Source: Planctomycetaceae bacterium
Lineage (GTDB): Bacteria > Planctomycetota > Planctomycetia > Pirellulales > Pirellulaceae
Assembly: GCA_002709045.1 (NCBI GenBank)
Contig: PAPJ01000016.1
Span: 41,948-105,947 of the forward strand
Direction of reading: 5' to 3'
DNA: 64,000 bases
A program made the translations under genes and the position numbers. This document shows, in pieces, positions 34,651-43,918 of the stretch; the first letter of the stretch is position 1; every line of letters begins with the position of its first letter. Below the pieces are notes generated by a model. The model had not been told where the DNA came from, searched no databases, and saw only the letters and a list, made by a program, of their open reading frames with translations.

Positions 34651-37398
34651 TTATCTTGAAGATTCAACAGTTGTTGGAGATGTATTATTCGAGTGATTTA
34701 ATTGTATCGGCGAATGATTAGTCAGGTGTGAAATTTGTTTTTGGATAGTGATATTATCAATCGAGACTTCTCCCAGTCCCATCAAGGCAAATGTGAGCTG
34801 GACTGTTCCATCCTGCGGAGCAACACGTATTAAAGAGAACGGTTGCCATCCGGTGGTATGGTGAAATCGGTCGCCCATCGAGATTCCACCTATCGAATCA
34901 TAAACAACGAGACCGTCTCCGTGATGCTGAAGTGGTTCGGTAATATTGATCCAGCCGCGAATATGCAGGACCTCACCCTGGCGTACAGGAACTTCCGGCG
35001 AAGTGATCCAAACAGGAGCTTCTAGGAATGATGGTGTTGAGGCTTGTTCTGTAGTCCAGGCTTGCAGTCGCAGACTGCTTTCTCCTTCTCTCGGGAAGTG
35101 AGGAGTAAGTTCAACCAGAGACTGAACCACATGTTGTGGATGACGATGATGTTGCCAGCCTGCTGCTTGTACCTGATTGAGCATTTCCATTGATCCCGCC
35201 GTTAGTTGATTGGCAGACCAGTTTGAATTGAGCAGTTGTCGTTGTGCCAGAAAGTATTCAGGTAAACTTGTTATACCTAAAGTCAGAGGGTTGCCTGTTG
35301 TCTGGCCTGTGGTTTTATGATTCCAGGCAGCTAATTGAGATTGTCTTAGTAGATCTTCGGCGCGGGAGAGTAACTGAAAGGCAACATCCCATTCATTGAT
35401 GGATACATGTTTTCGAGCTTTTTGTAAGCTGGATTGAGCCTGAGCGTAGGGGATTGTGATTCCTTCTATGCTTACAGCTTTTGGAGATCGAATCTTGGTC
35501 AGCGGATACAGGCCTACGAGTTGCTGTTGAAGAAGGTCATAAGTTAGTTGAAGTGTACGAGTACGATGTTCATAGATCTTACGTTGAATGAAATCTCTGA
35601 CCAGAGGGTCTGCCGTTAATACGATTCGAGAAATATTTGATTCTTTGCTCAGACTGACGAGATTAGAGGCTTCTCTGGAACCTCGTAACCGTTTGATACC
35701 GCTGAAGCCGATATGGTAAGGGCGATAGGTCACCGGAACACCTGGAACATTGAATTCAATCACCTGCTTGTTAACTGGAAGACTGACAATTTGCTGATCT
35801 TCACTATTACTGAAGACCCATAGTAACCGGGCTCTGTTAGTTTGTGTCATATACACCGTAATGTCATTACGATTAACTTTAACCTGACCTGTTGTTGTGC
35901 CTCCGGCGATCCATGGAGCAATGATATCTAATTCGTTGTTTACACGTTCCAGTATACGTCTTCTCTGAAGTGTATCTTCATCTGTTTGATCGAGCCGAGA
36001 GAGAGATTGTATTTGAATTCCTCTTGCACCGGCAGCTAATGCCCGATTGACGATCATTGAAAGTTGGTCGTAACTGACGATCGTCGACAATCGTTTTTGA
36101 GATAATTGTTCTGGCTGGGATCTGACCAGTGCGTGCTGCTGGCGTAACACAGTTTCCGGGATCTGACTTGGTACCTTTACCCAAACATTGCGGCCTCGCC
36201 TTAATTCGCCGATAGCTTGTAAAAGCTGTTGGGTTGAGTGTTTTATGTTTAAGCCACTGAAGAGAGGTTGCCATGACAGTTGACAGATATCCGTATACCG
36301 ACTGATATCCTGAAAGCCGCTTTGAATTGTGCCGATTGTCGGACGTTGGTGAATAACGGGCAATCGGTTCAGATGACTTGTCTGATTTTTAATGTCGAGA
36401 AGGTCATCCGTTCGAATGTAATTGCCAAGGTTCCAACAAAGCAGCGGGCTTAGATTCGCTGATGCGGTCAATTCATTACTAAGGTTAGGAGGGGCAATCA
36501 GTTTTAGGCCAATCCGTCGTGCTGTCTCGAGTTGCTGAATGGTTGGAAATTGCTTGAGCGCCGCTGTATTAAATCCCAGCGATTGTAATAGTTCCAACGG
36601 TTCTCCGTTGTGTTCAATAACCTTAGGCATATAGGGAAAGCCGTTGACCAGCAAAACCGATTCCTGGATTTCGATTTGATTTTCGTTTTCACTGGTGGCC
36701 AAATAGTCAGTTGAACCGTTTTGTTGGTAATTTGCAGCCGTGACGGATTTGCCAGTTACTCTCGGTGTTTGCATTTCAAATTCATCTATCCACAATTGCA
36801 GCATTCCCGGAGCACTATAGGTGTTGAGCATAATGTTGCTAATGTATGCCTGCCCTGCACTTACATTAGGACCGTGCTGGCTACGTAGACTTGGCACCTT
36901 GCTTTTTAACTGCGAATAGATATTGGAAATTGTGAGTTTTTGCCAACTGCCAGCTGTTGTGTAGGCATCCCCATAAACCTGAACCTGAAGAGGTTTCTTT
37001 GTTTGAGGGTCAATCGTACGCGGAAGTACAACGGTACCAATGATTTGTACGTGATTGCGATTTGCACGGATCCAAATCGATGGGTTTAATTCATCAATTA
37101 GGCGAATCTGAGGTGTGTTATAAGCATAGTGAATATGCGTACTCTGCCCCGCAATGAGCTCTAGATATTCACTTTGCCGTCCGTGATGGAATATTTTCTG
37201 GTCGTGCCCATGGCTCGTAGTAACAACTTGACCATCAGATTCGACGCGTTGCCAAACGACTTCAGAAGATTCAAATGAATCCTGAACCTGTCCGAACAGG
37301 TTTATCGAGTACGCGAAGGAGATAACGACCAGACAGAGCCAGTGGCTGGCACTAAATGGTTGATCAGAATATCTGTTCTCCCTTTTAGTACGGCTCAT
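34651..37398 (-). CDS. Large secreted protein, possible TIM-barrel glycosidase-like
   Basis: From the ATG at 37398, preceded by GGAAAGACTTGAG, the protein has about 915 residues. A membrane or signal segment follows a basic N-terminus (SHWLCLVVISFAYSINLFGQ). The region after about residue 240 begins VLLVNGFPYMPKVIEHNGEPLELLQSLGFNTAAL, similar in style to the start of TIM-barrel glycosidases (VNGKPF.P.G, then a Leu-x-x-Leu-Gly-Phe/Asn-x), and the opening 220 residues look like a beta-sandwich (IWIRANRNHVQIIGTVVLP). I cannot find catalytic acid residues with confidence, so enzyme activity is not shown. The C-terminal part has another beta-sandwich-like stretch (GEVLHIRGWINITEPLQH). Location is likely periplasmic or surface. 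Confidence 0.6.
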   Translation of the reverse strand: MSRTKRENRYSDQPFSASHWLCLVVISFAYSINLFGQVQDSFESSEVVWQRVESDGQVVTTSHGHDQKIFHHGRQSEYLELIAGQSTHIHYAYNTPQIRLIDELNPSIWIRANRNHVQIIGTVVLPRTIDPQTKKPLQVQVYGDAYTTAGSWQKLTISNIYSQLKSKVPSLRSQHGPNVSAGQAYISNIMLNTYSAPGMLQLWIDEFEMQTPRVTGKSVTAANYQQNGSTDYLATSENENQIEIQESVLLVNGFPYMPKVIEHNGEPLELLQSLGFNTAALKQFPTIQQLETARRIGLKLIAPPNLSNELTASANLSPLLCWNLGNYIRTDDLLDIKNQTSHLNRLPVIHQRPTIGTIQSGFQDISRYTDICQLSWQPLFSGLNIKHSTQQLLQAIGELRRGRNVWVKVPSQIPETVLRQQHALVRSQPEQLSQKRLSTIVSYDQLSMIVNRALAAGARGIQIQSLSRLDQTDEDTLQRRRILERVNNELDIIAPWIAGGTTTGQVKVNRNDITVYMTQTNRARLLWVFSNSEDQQIVSLPVNKQVIEFNVPGVPVTYRPYHIGFSGIKRLRGSREASNLVSLSKESNISRIVLTADPLVRDFIQRKIYEHRTRTLQLTYDLLQQQLVGLYPLTKIRSPKAVSIEGITIPYAQAQSSLQKARKHVSINEWDVAFQLLSRAEDLLRQSQLAAWNHKTTGQTTGNPLTLGITSLPEYFLAQRQLLNSNWSANQLTAGSMEMLNQVQAAGWQHHRHPQHVVQSLVELTPHFPREGESSLRLQAWTTEQASTPSFLEAPVWITSPEVPVRQGEVLHIRGWINITEPLQHHGDGLVVYDSIGGISMGDRFHHTTGWQPFSLIRVAPQDGTVQLTFALMGLGEVSIDNITIQKQISHLTNHSPIQLNHSNNTSPTTVESSR

Positions 37399-37614
37399 CT
37401 CAAGTCTTTCCGAGTTAATTGTCAGATTCTCAAAAACTATCTCATTTTGACAATAGTTTTTGGTCTTTCCTAGCGATTTACTAAACACAGATTTTAGAAA
37501 TGATTGGAATTTCCATCCAGATCAATCACGGCCATAGAAGTGCTTAAAAATACTTATTTATTAGGGTTTATGGTTGTTTTTATCGGTGGTATAGAGCGTA
37601 GTTAGAAACTTCAA

Positions 37615-37887
37615 ATGAAAGATATTCCTGATTTTGACGCCTTGTTGAAGATTGAGTCTCCAAATGCACTGATTCAGCGTTTAGAGGAGTTGGCTGCTGA
37701 AGTGGCCGGAGAAAATGGAGAAAAACTCTCCTCAATCGTGGCAGCCCTAAAAATTCAAGCAGAAGGTCGGCGTTGGATCATTAATGAGCTACGTGAAACG
37801 CTCGATCAATTGCGTATGGATCTGCAATATGTTCTGCTTGACTTAGAAGCAACTCGCCGGGAACGAGACGAACTGGCTAAACAATAG
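37615..37887 (+). CDS. Small coiled-coil protein of unknown function
   Basis: A 90-residue, mostly helical protein, rich in Leu, Glu and Ala, with heptad spacing in its second half (ELRETLDQLRMDLQYVLLDLEATRRERDELAKQ, given here as ELRETLDQLRMDL and LEATRRERDELAK). It has no signal or membrane segment. No family is recognised. It stands 135 bases ahead of the kinase gene on the same strand and may be its regulator or partner, but the gap leaves room for a separate promoter. Confidence 0.6.
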   Translation: MKDIPDFDALLKIESPNALIQRLEELAAEVAGENGEKLSSIVAALKIQAEGRRWIINELRETLDQLRMDLQYVLLDLEATRRERDELAKQ

Positions 37888-38022
37888 CTATCTCTTATCA
37901 ACACCGGTTGATATGTAAAAATAATCTGCTGGCCTCACCTCAAAAAACGCCGATAATTACAGAGTTGTCTTCCTTCTATGGCATAATCATAGAATAAACA
38001 TATGCTGTAAGCAGAGATCTGT

Positions 38023-39537
38023 ATGTCTGATATCACCGTTGAAAAACTGTCACGTTTCTCCGTAGAGACCGGTGTGCTTACGTCTCAGCAAGCGGAAAAT
38101 ACCCTGAGCGAAGCGGGTGGGATAGAAGCTGGCCTAGAAGCGTATATCAGTGTTCTGACGCGTAAAGAGCTTATTACCAACTGGCAGCTCGACCGTTTAA
38201 GTAAAGGACATCGAGACGGTTATTTCTACGGCAAACACAAAGTGCTTTATTTGGTTGGTGCCGGAACGTTCGCCAGAGTTTATCGTTGTGTTGATACTGA
38301 AACGGATCGTGTGCGTGCTGTGAAAGTATTACGTCATCGTTATGGCGACGATTTGGAAGTGACTGAGCAGTTTATGCGTGAAGCTCGGCTGGTAATGCCT
38401 TTACGTCACCCGAATATCATCCCTGTTCATGAGGTCGATTCCTACAGAGGACGTTATTACATGACGATGGACTTCATCGAAGGTCAAAATCTTCGTGACT
38501 TTGTGAAGCTGCGAAAACACATGGAGTTAGGCGAAACGATAAAGTTGATTAAAGGTATTTGCAATGGACTTCAGTATGCATACAACGAGGGTATCACTCA
38601 TCGTGACTTAAAGCTTTCTAATGTGTTAGTGTCGAGTAAAGGTCAGGCGAAGCTGGCTGACTTTGGTTTGGCGACGATGGTTAGTACAGACGATAAAAAG
38701 AAAAAAGCGGATGGACCTAACCCGCGGTCGATTGACTATGCAGGTTTGGAAAGAGCGACTAAAGTTCCAAGAAATGATATTCGTAGTGATATCTTTTTTG
38801 TTGGATGTATGTTTTATCACTTATTAGCCGGGCATCCTCCGTTGATTGAAACACGCGATAGAATCCAGCGTTTAAATATTTCTCGATATAGAGATATTCC
38901 TCCCATTGGAAGATATGTCAGTGGGTTGCCTCATAATGTGATTGGCATTGTAAATAAGTTGACAGCCTTTGATCCCGAAAAACGATATCCGAATTACGAA
39001 TTGTTGATGGCCGATCTTGATAAAGTGGAGCAAGCAGATGGTGTTCTGCTTGATCGAAGAAAAGTCAAGAAGACTGAAGATGGTAAGCAGCAAGAGTCTA
39101 CATCACGCAAAAGAGGCGTTATTCAACAGGAAGGTGAAGGTAAGACGGTATTATTGGTTGACTCACGGCAAAAAATGCAGGAATTACTCCGAGCTCAGCT
39201 CGGAAAACGCGGCTATAGGGTATTGATCGTTTCCAATGCTGAACGAGGAGTTCAGCGGCTTCAGGAAGGTGTTGGGGAGTTTGACTGTGCAATTTTCTGT
39301 ACAGGTGAATTAGGTGAAGACGCGCTGACAGCTTTCAATCAGCTTCGTGAAGACTATCGAACAGAGTCCATTCCGGCTGTTATTATTGTGGAAAAGACTC
39401 AGACTTCATTTGCCAGCCGAGCCAGCCTCAGTAGTTTGCATGGTTTGTTACAGATGCCGATCAAGGTGCGTCAGCTTCGGGAAGCTCTTGTTAAGCTTAT
39501 TAACCGTAAAGAATCCCTCGAATCAGCGGAGCAATAA
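38023..39537 (+). CDS. Ser/Thr protein kinase with degenerate C-terminal receiver domain
   Basis: A 504-residue protein. After an N-terminal helical region (residues 1-75) comes a Hanks-type kinase domain: glycine loop LVGAGTFARVY, AVKVL with Lys about 101, catalytic HRDLKLSNVL with Asp about 195 and DFGLATM with Asp about 213, all intact. About residues 374-495 look like a response-regulator receiver (TVLLVDSRQKMQELL, then RAQLGKRGYRVLIVSNAERGVQRL). However the phospho-acceptor Asp is replaced: the strand reads FDCAIFCTGEL, Cys at about 426, and the helix 5 Lys-Pro is MP (LQMPIKVRQL). It therefore probably senses or binds something rather than accepting phosphate. No membrane segment is present. 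The ATG has AGAG upstream. Confidence 0.87.
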   Translation: MSDITVEKLSRFSVETGVLTSQQAENTLSEAGGIEAGLEAYISVLTRKELITNWQLDRLSKGHRDGYFYGKHKVLYLVGAGTFARVYRCVDTETDRVRAVKVLRHRYGDDLEVTEQFMREARLVMPLRHPNIIPVHEVDSYRGRYYMTMDFIEGQNLRDFVKLRKHMELGETIKLIKGICNGLQYAYNEGITHRDLKLSNVLVSSKGQAKLADFGLATMVSTDDKKKKADGPNPRSIDYAGLERATKVPRNDIRSDIFFVGCMFYHLLAGHPPLIETRDRIQRLNISRYRDIPPIGRYVSGLPHNVIGIVNKLTAFDPEKRYPNYELLMADLDKVEQADGVLLDRRKVKKTEDGKQQESTSRKRGVIQQEGEGKTVLLVDSRQKMQELLRAQLGKRGYRVLIVSNAERGVQRLQEGVGEFDCAIFCTGELGEDALTAFNQLREDYRTESIPAVIIVEKTQTSFASRASLSSLHGLLQMPIKVRQLREALVKLINRKESLESAEQ

Positions 39538-39539
39538 TC

Positions 39540-40940
39540 TTAGACCTTGATGTGCTTCCAGCCGCCGTGTCGAAATCTTCCAAGTATCAGAAAACTGCGT
39601 AATACAATATCTGTAACCATAGCATACCAGGCTCCCTCGACCCCCATATTCTTTCCGGTGATGACGATCTCTGTAAATGGAATCCCGATCTGATCCCAGC
39701 AGAGGTAATAAGCAAGTGGGATACGGATAAAGAGTAAACCGATAAAGGAGAAGATCAAGGGAAAAACAGTGTCACCTGCTCCCCGCAATGCACCGGTCAT
39801 GATAATTACAATCGCCAGTGACGGCATGCTAACCGAGACGATTCTAATTAGCGGGGCTGCCATTCCAACAGCTTCAGCTGTCTTTTCACCGGCAAAGATG
39901 CTTGTAATTGCATCTGCACTGAAGAAGAAGATAAGTCCGGCAAGCGTCATAATACTGCCTCCCCATAAACAAGCCAGCCAGGTGGACTTTCCGGCACGCG
40001 CGGGCATTCCGGCACCCAGGAATTGACCAACCATCGTTGTTGCGGCCATGCTAAATGCGTGTCCAGGTAGGTAAGCTAAGGCTTCGATGCGAATGGCGGT
40101 TCCGTGAGCGGCGGCAGCGATGTCTCCCATCGAATTTACGATTGATAGAAACCACATTTGAAAAGAAACGACCATGAGCATGTCGAGCCCGCCTGGAATC
40201 CCAATTTTTAGGATTCGGCTGATCATTTTCAGATTTGGTTTCATCTTGCTGATTTGAAGCTTTAGATGAAAACGCCCGCGGATTAAGTAGGTGATAATAA
40301 TCGATCCGCCTATGGTATATCCGATCGCCGTGCCAATGGCGATGCCTTCCCAACCCATTTCAGGAAATGGACCCCAGCCGGTTACCAAACCGAGGCTGCA
40401 AATGACATTCACGATATTCACGATAGCCATCGTAATGAAACCACTCATAATGTCACCAGCCCCTCGAAGACAGGCATTTCCAATCATATGCATGATGGCA
40501 AAAGGGAATACCGGGATGATGATCTTGAAGTATTGAGCCCCGGCATCTGTGGCTGCCGGCGGTAACTGCATAACGTCGATCAATTCGCGCGGATACATCC
40601 AGGCAAATGTTGTGATCACTGTCAGCATCATCAGAGCAATAGTGATGGCTTGATTAGTGACAAATTTAGCATTTTCATACTCACCAGCCCCAAAGAATCG
40701 TGAGACCAGTGCTGTGGCTCCAACGCCGATAGCAGCAAAAATTGATGGCAATACCCATAAGACATAAGCCATCAGATTAATTGCGGCTAAATGATGCGTT
40801 TCCAGATACTGAGCGGTTAAGTAATGATCCGTCCATGTCACCATCATGATCATCAATTGTTCAATCACGACGGGTAGAGCAAGGCGCAGCATGGGCCGTA
40901 AATTTGTTTTTGAATTTACGATTTGTGCGGCGGCATCCAC
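39540..40940 (-). CDS. MATE-family efflux transporter
   Basis: A 466-residue, 12-helix multidrug/toxin extrusion protein, exchanging cations (Na+ or H+) for drugs or metabolites. The two MATE halves start with LRLALPVVIEQLMIMMVTWTDHYLTA and LKIGIPGGLDMLMVVSFQMWFLS, and IGVGATALVSRFFGAGEYENA, CLRGAGDIMSGF and GALRGAGDTVFPLIFSF recur as the family's repeated motif. The start codon is GTG at 40940. The substrate is unknown. It ends two bases after the kinase stop on the opposite strand; no relationship to it is implied. Confidence 0.9.
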   Translation of the reverse strand: MDAAAQIVNSKTNLRPMLRLALPVVIEQLMIMMVTWTDHYLTAQYLETHHLAAINLMAYVLWVLPSIFAAIGVGATALVSRFFGAGEYENAKFVTNQAITIALMMLTVITTFAWMYPRELIDVMQLPPAATDAGAQYFKIIIPVFPFAIMHMIGNACLRGAGDIMSGFITMAIVNIVNVICSLGLVTGWGPFPEMGWEGIAIGTAIGYTIGGSIIITYLIRGRFHLKLQISKMKPNLKMISRILKIGIPGGLDMLMVVSFQMWFLSIVNSMGDIAAAAHGTAIRIEALAYLPGHAFSMAATTMVGQFLGAGMPARAGKSTWLACLWGGSIMTLAGLIFFFSADAITSIFAGEKTAEAVGMAAPLIRIVSVSMPSLAIVIIMTGALRGAGDTVFPLIFSFIGLLFIRIPLAYYLCWDQIGIPFTEIVITGKNMGVEGAWYAMVTDIVLRSFLILGRFRHGGWKHIKV

Positions 40941-41114
40941 GAATTATCAGTTGGTTTAGAGGTGTTCAGAAAAATATCAGCAAGTTGTCAACAGAATAGT
41001 TGAAACCGACAGTATGGGACGCTACTTAATTACAGTCAACGAGACTTTTGAGAAGTCTTTCTGATAAGTTGCCGGCAATTAGCCGCTAATGTCCGTATAG
41101 CAATCGAAGAGACT

Positions 41115-43226
41115 TTAGTGATCTAGAATAAATTCACTACTGTTCAGCAATGCCCACCAGATATCCTGCAAAAACTTTTTTTCGCCGGCCTGTGTTTGAG
41201 CTGAAAGCTGTTTGATTTTGCTAAGCTCTTGTGCAGACGGATGCCGAGATAGCGCGGCCATAAAGAGTTGCTGAACTTTAACTTGAGTTGAATCGGGACT
41301 TGCTACAATTTTTCCAAGTACCGTATTGCCTTCCAAAGAGGTTGCTTGCTTCATTAACTCGCCATTCATCAGAACAAAAGGCTGTTGGACGTCTCCCTTA
41401 AAGGAACTTACCTCTTCTGCCTCGTCGGTATCCATTTGACGAGTAAATTGGCCTAACCAATTTCGCTGAGCCAACTGCTGCTGGCCAAAGGAATCTGCAG
41501 TACGTTTCTGTCCACTTAATGCCAGTAACGATTGATATACTTCTTCGGGATCGAGTTGACGTGGGTAATACCGACTGAAGAGTGGTTCATCCCCCAGTTC
41601 AGGACTGTCGATTCCATTGGATGGAGAATAGATACTAGATCGCATGAATGGATCTGAAAGTGCGATCCATTTGAGCAATAATTTGAGATTATATTTATTA
41701 GCTCGGGTTTGTTTAGCAAGTAATTCGAGTAACTGAGGATGTGAGACTTGAACATGAGGACCCATATTATCGATTTCTGAGGTAAACCCGTAGCCGAAGA
41801 AATGACTCCACATACGATTGGTCAAAGTGCGTTCCAATAGTGGAGAGTTACTTACCAGTGAGGCTAAGCGAGACCTTCTGTCAAAGTCTTCCACGGCTCC
41901 ACTTGCTGAGGATTCGGCATGTCCCAAAAACGCCGGGAAGACTAACCTTGTAACGCCATTGGATTGTTCAAAATATTTACCCGCATTGCCATCGGGAGTC
42001 TTAATCCCATAAAAGTCTTTGTTGGAAACGCTAAATCCGTTTTGTTTACTTTTACCTGTTGGCGATATATGTAGCTGACTGAGATAGGCATCCATTTCCC
42101 AGAACTGATTCTCAGCAATATCCGAAGAAGCATGATTTAGGTATTGTGCATTCTGCAGTTTTTGCCCCAGAAAGATACTGGTCATTCGAGCTGTTGCCAA
42201 TGTCGTATCGTCACCATTTACCGATGCCAGTAAGAAATTCACCGCACCATAAAAATTCTCTGATTCCGGATGAGAATCGCCGGTTGCAGCGATCAATTCC
42301 CTAACAAGTTGGTTATAGGGTTTATTGGACTGAAGAGAATCGTAGATATATTCAGCCAATCCTTCACGATTCGCTTTATCTTTACCGGTACCGCCATGCC
42401 GGCCGATAAGTGTATTGACCCAAAGGTTCGTCCAGTGCTGCAGGTACTCTTCAGAATATTGTGAGGAGTAGAGTAATCGGTTGACTAAAGCTTGTCGCTT
42501 TTCAGGATCGGAATTATCTTCCAGAAATGGTGACAACTCATTGGTGGTTGGCACTCGACCAATTAACCGCAGATAGACACGTCGCACCCATTCCAGGTCG
42601 GTAGCTGATTTTGAAGGTGCAATTCCTTGCTCTTCCCACTGTTTGGACAATTCGCTGCTTATGCCGTCCAGAATTTCTTTTTCCAGTATCGGGTTAATTG
42701 TTTCTGTCGAGACAAATGCCAGAGGATGTTGTCTTCCGCTAGGTTCAACCTTCAATTCCGCGATGGCAATCTGTTGCGACTGTGCATCACTGACATCGGC
42801 AATGATCATCTGCTTAGGCGGTTCAAATGATTTTTCGGGTTTAAGAGTATCTTTTGGTTCTTGCAGCTCCTGTTTGACAGGAGCTTCCACAGTGCCATCA
42901 AGATTTGGATTTTTGAGATCCTTGGATTTAGCAATTAAGTCATGATCGCCTTGCGGAGTCGATGATGTATTGGAATTCAGGCCAAACGCAATGATTGTCA
43001 GAATGCAGGCTGCTGCTGAAAGAGCAAAAGACAACGGAGCCCAAGATAACGTTCGTTTAGTTTGCCGGCGTGGTGCGATGGATATTTGAGACGCCACCTC
43101 TAATTCTGAGCTATCGAGTTTGGCCATAATATCCGCTGACATATCGCGGGGCACAGCATCACCGAGGAGCTCTTCGAGCATGACATCGAATATCGGATCG
43201 TCAAATTCGTATTGATTATCACTCAT
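41115..43226 (-). CDS. Anti-sigma-like/DUF1549-DUF1553 fusion protein, CxxCH lost
   Basis: A 703-residue protein made of parts not normally joined. Residues 1-55 resemble planctomycete anti-sigma N-termini (MLEELLGDAVPRDMSADIMAKL), residues 61-83 are a membrane helix (SWAPLSFALSAAACILTII), then an acidic linker, then DUF1549 from about 185 and DUF1553 from about 430 (NRMWSHFFGYGF, EVYQSLLAL, ELLNGEL-like FVLMNGELM). It is collinear with the DUF1549/DUF1553 protein at 45.2 kb, but the heme-like CTQCHNHP of that protein reads NAQYLNHAS here. The gene starts four bases after the ECF sigma factor stop, so the two are co-transcribed. Topology would put the anti-sigma part in the cytoplasm and the rest outside it. 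Confidence 0.8.
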   Translation of the reverse strand: MSDNQYEFDDPIFDVMLEELLGDAVPRDMSADIMAKLDSSELEVASQISIAPRRQTKRTLSWAPLSFALSAAACILTIIAFGLNSNTSSTPQGDHDLIAKSKDLKNPNLDGTVEAPVKQELQEPKDTLKPEKSFEPPKQMIIADVSDAQSQQIAIAELKVEPSGRQHPLAFVSTETINPILEKEILDGISSELSKQWEEQGIAPSKSATDLEWVRRVYLRLIGRVPTTNELSPFLEDNSDPEKRQALVNRLLYSSQYSEEYLQHWTNLWVNTLIGRHGGTGKDKANREGLAEYIYDSLQSNKPYNQLVRELIAATGDSHPESENFYGAVNFLLASVNGDDTTLATARMTSIFLGQKLQNAQYLNHASSDIAENQFWEMDAYLSQLHISPTGKSKQNGFSVSNKDFYGIKTPDGNAGKYFEQSNGVTRLVFPAFLGHAESSASGAVEDFDRRSRLASLVSNSPLLERTLTNRMWSHFFGYGFTSEIDNMGPHVQVSHPQLLELLAKQTRANKYNLKLLLKWIALSDPFMRSSIYSPSNGIDSPELGDEPLFSRYYPRQLDPEEVYQSLLALSGQKRTADSFGQQQLAQRNWLGQFTRQMDTDEAEEVSSFKGDVQQPFVLMNGELMKQATSLEGNTVLGKIVASPDSTQVKVQQLFMAALSRHPSAQELSKIKQLSAQTQAGEKKFLQDIWWALLNSSEFILDH

Positions 43227-43229
43227 CGT

Positions 43230-43760
43230 TTAATTCAATTCCGCCTGATTTTTATGGTCTACACAATCACGAAGTTGTTTTTTGGCTCGTTGCATCAGGT
43301 TTTTGGCTCCATCCTCTGTAATTTGCAGATGATTCGCGATTGCTGCGCGTGTTTGTTCTTTCCGAAATCTGAGTTCCAGTGCACTTCTGGCGCGTTCTGT
43401 TAAACCTTCAAGGCATTCCCGCAGCATACCCAGAAGAGTGTCTCCATTGTCAGCTCCGGCCCACTTATCCCAACTGGCATCCAGACGTTCAACTTCATTG
43501 GTCACTATATTTTTACCTTCCCGACGTTGGACTGAAATAAACAGGTTGTAGGCAACTTTTCGCAGGTAACCGGCCGTGGCCGCATCGTTGTACTGCTCAA
43601 ATCCCTTTTTGATGACTTTTAGGAAAGTTTCCTGAGTGATGTCTTCAGCCAAAGAAGCTTCGCATCCAAGGACGCGCAAATAACGCCATATCCCGTTTTG
43701 ATACTTATGTATCAATTGTTCGGGACTAAGAGGATCAGTGTTGTTAGTACTGTCACTCAT
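43230..43760 (-). CDS. ECF-family RNA polymerase sigma factor
   Basis: A 176-residue sigma-70 family protein of the extracytoplasmic-function type: region 2 (IHKYQNGIWRYLRVLG, AEDITQETFLKVIKKGFEQY, FISVQRREGKN) and region 4 (LEGLTERARSALELRFRKEQTRAAIANHLQITEDGAKNLMQRAKKQL), whose helix-turn-helix reads from AIANHLQI to NLMQRAKK. There is no signal or membrane segment. The downstream gene, four bases away, carries the matching anti-sigma-like region, giving a classic sigma/anti-sigma pair except that the anti-sigma is fused to a DUF1549/DUF1553 body. The likely target is the nearby DUF1549/DUF1501 pair or its own promoter. No Shine-Dalgarno is evident at the ATG. Confidence 0.92.
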   Translation of the reverse strand: MSDSTNNTDPLSPEQLIHKYQNGIWRYLRVLGCEASLAEDITQETFLKVIKKGFEQYNDAATAGYLRKVAYNLFISVQRREGKNIVTNEVERLDASWDKWAGADNGDTLLGMLRECLEGLTERARSALELRFRKEQTRAAIANHLQITEDGAKNLMQRAKKQLRDCVDHKNQAELN

Positions 43761-43841
43761 TGTGGTGATTGCGCAACTTACCCTTATGTCTGAGCGATTG
43801 ACCGGGTTAAGTTGTACTCTTTAATCTCTCTAAATCAGGAA

Positions 43842-43887
43842 AAAAAGATAAAAAAAAAGGGGCGGTGCTATGGGATGCACTCGCCCC
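43842..43887 (-). terminator. Intrinsic terminator downstream of the DUF1501 gene
   Basis: On the minus strand a stem GGGGCG...GTGC pairs with GCAC...CGCCCC across 43859-43868 and 43877-43887 with a one-base bulge and 8-base loop, followed by a run of T (A-run at 43842-43858 on the plus strand). It stands 32 bases after the DUF1501 stop and separates that operon from the sigma-factor operon. Confidence 0.85.
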
Positions 43888-43918
43888 TTTGCAGAGCAGA
43901 TCTATTGCGGAGCTGTTA

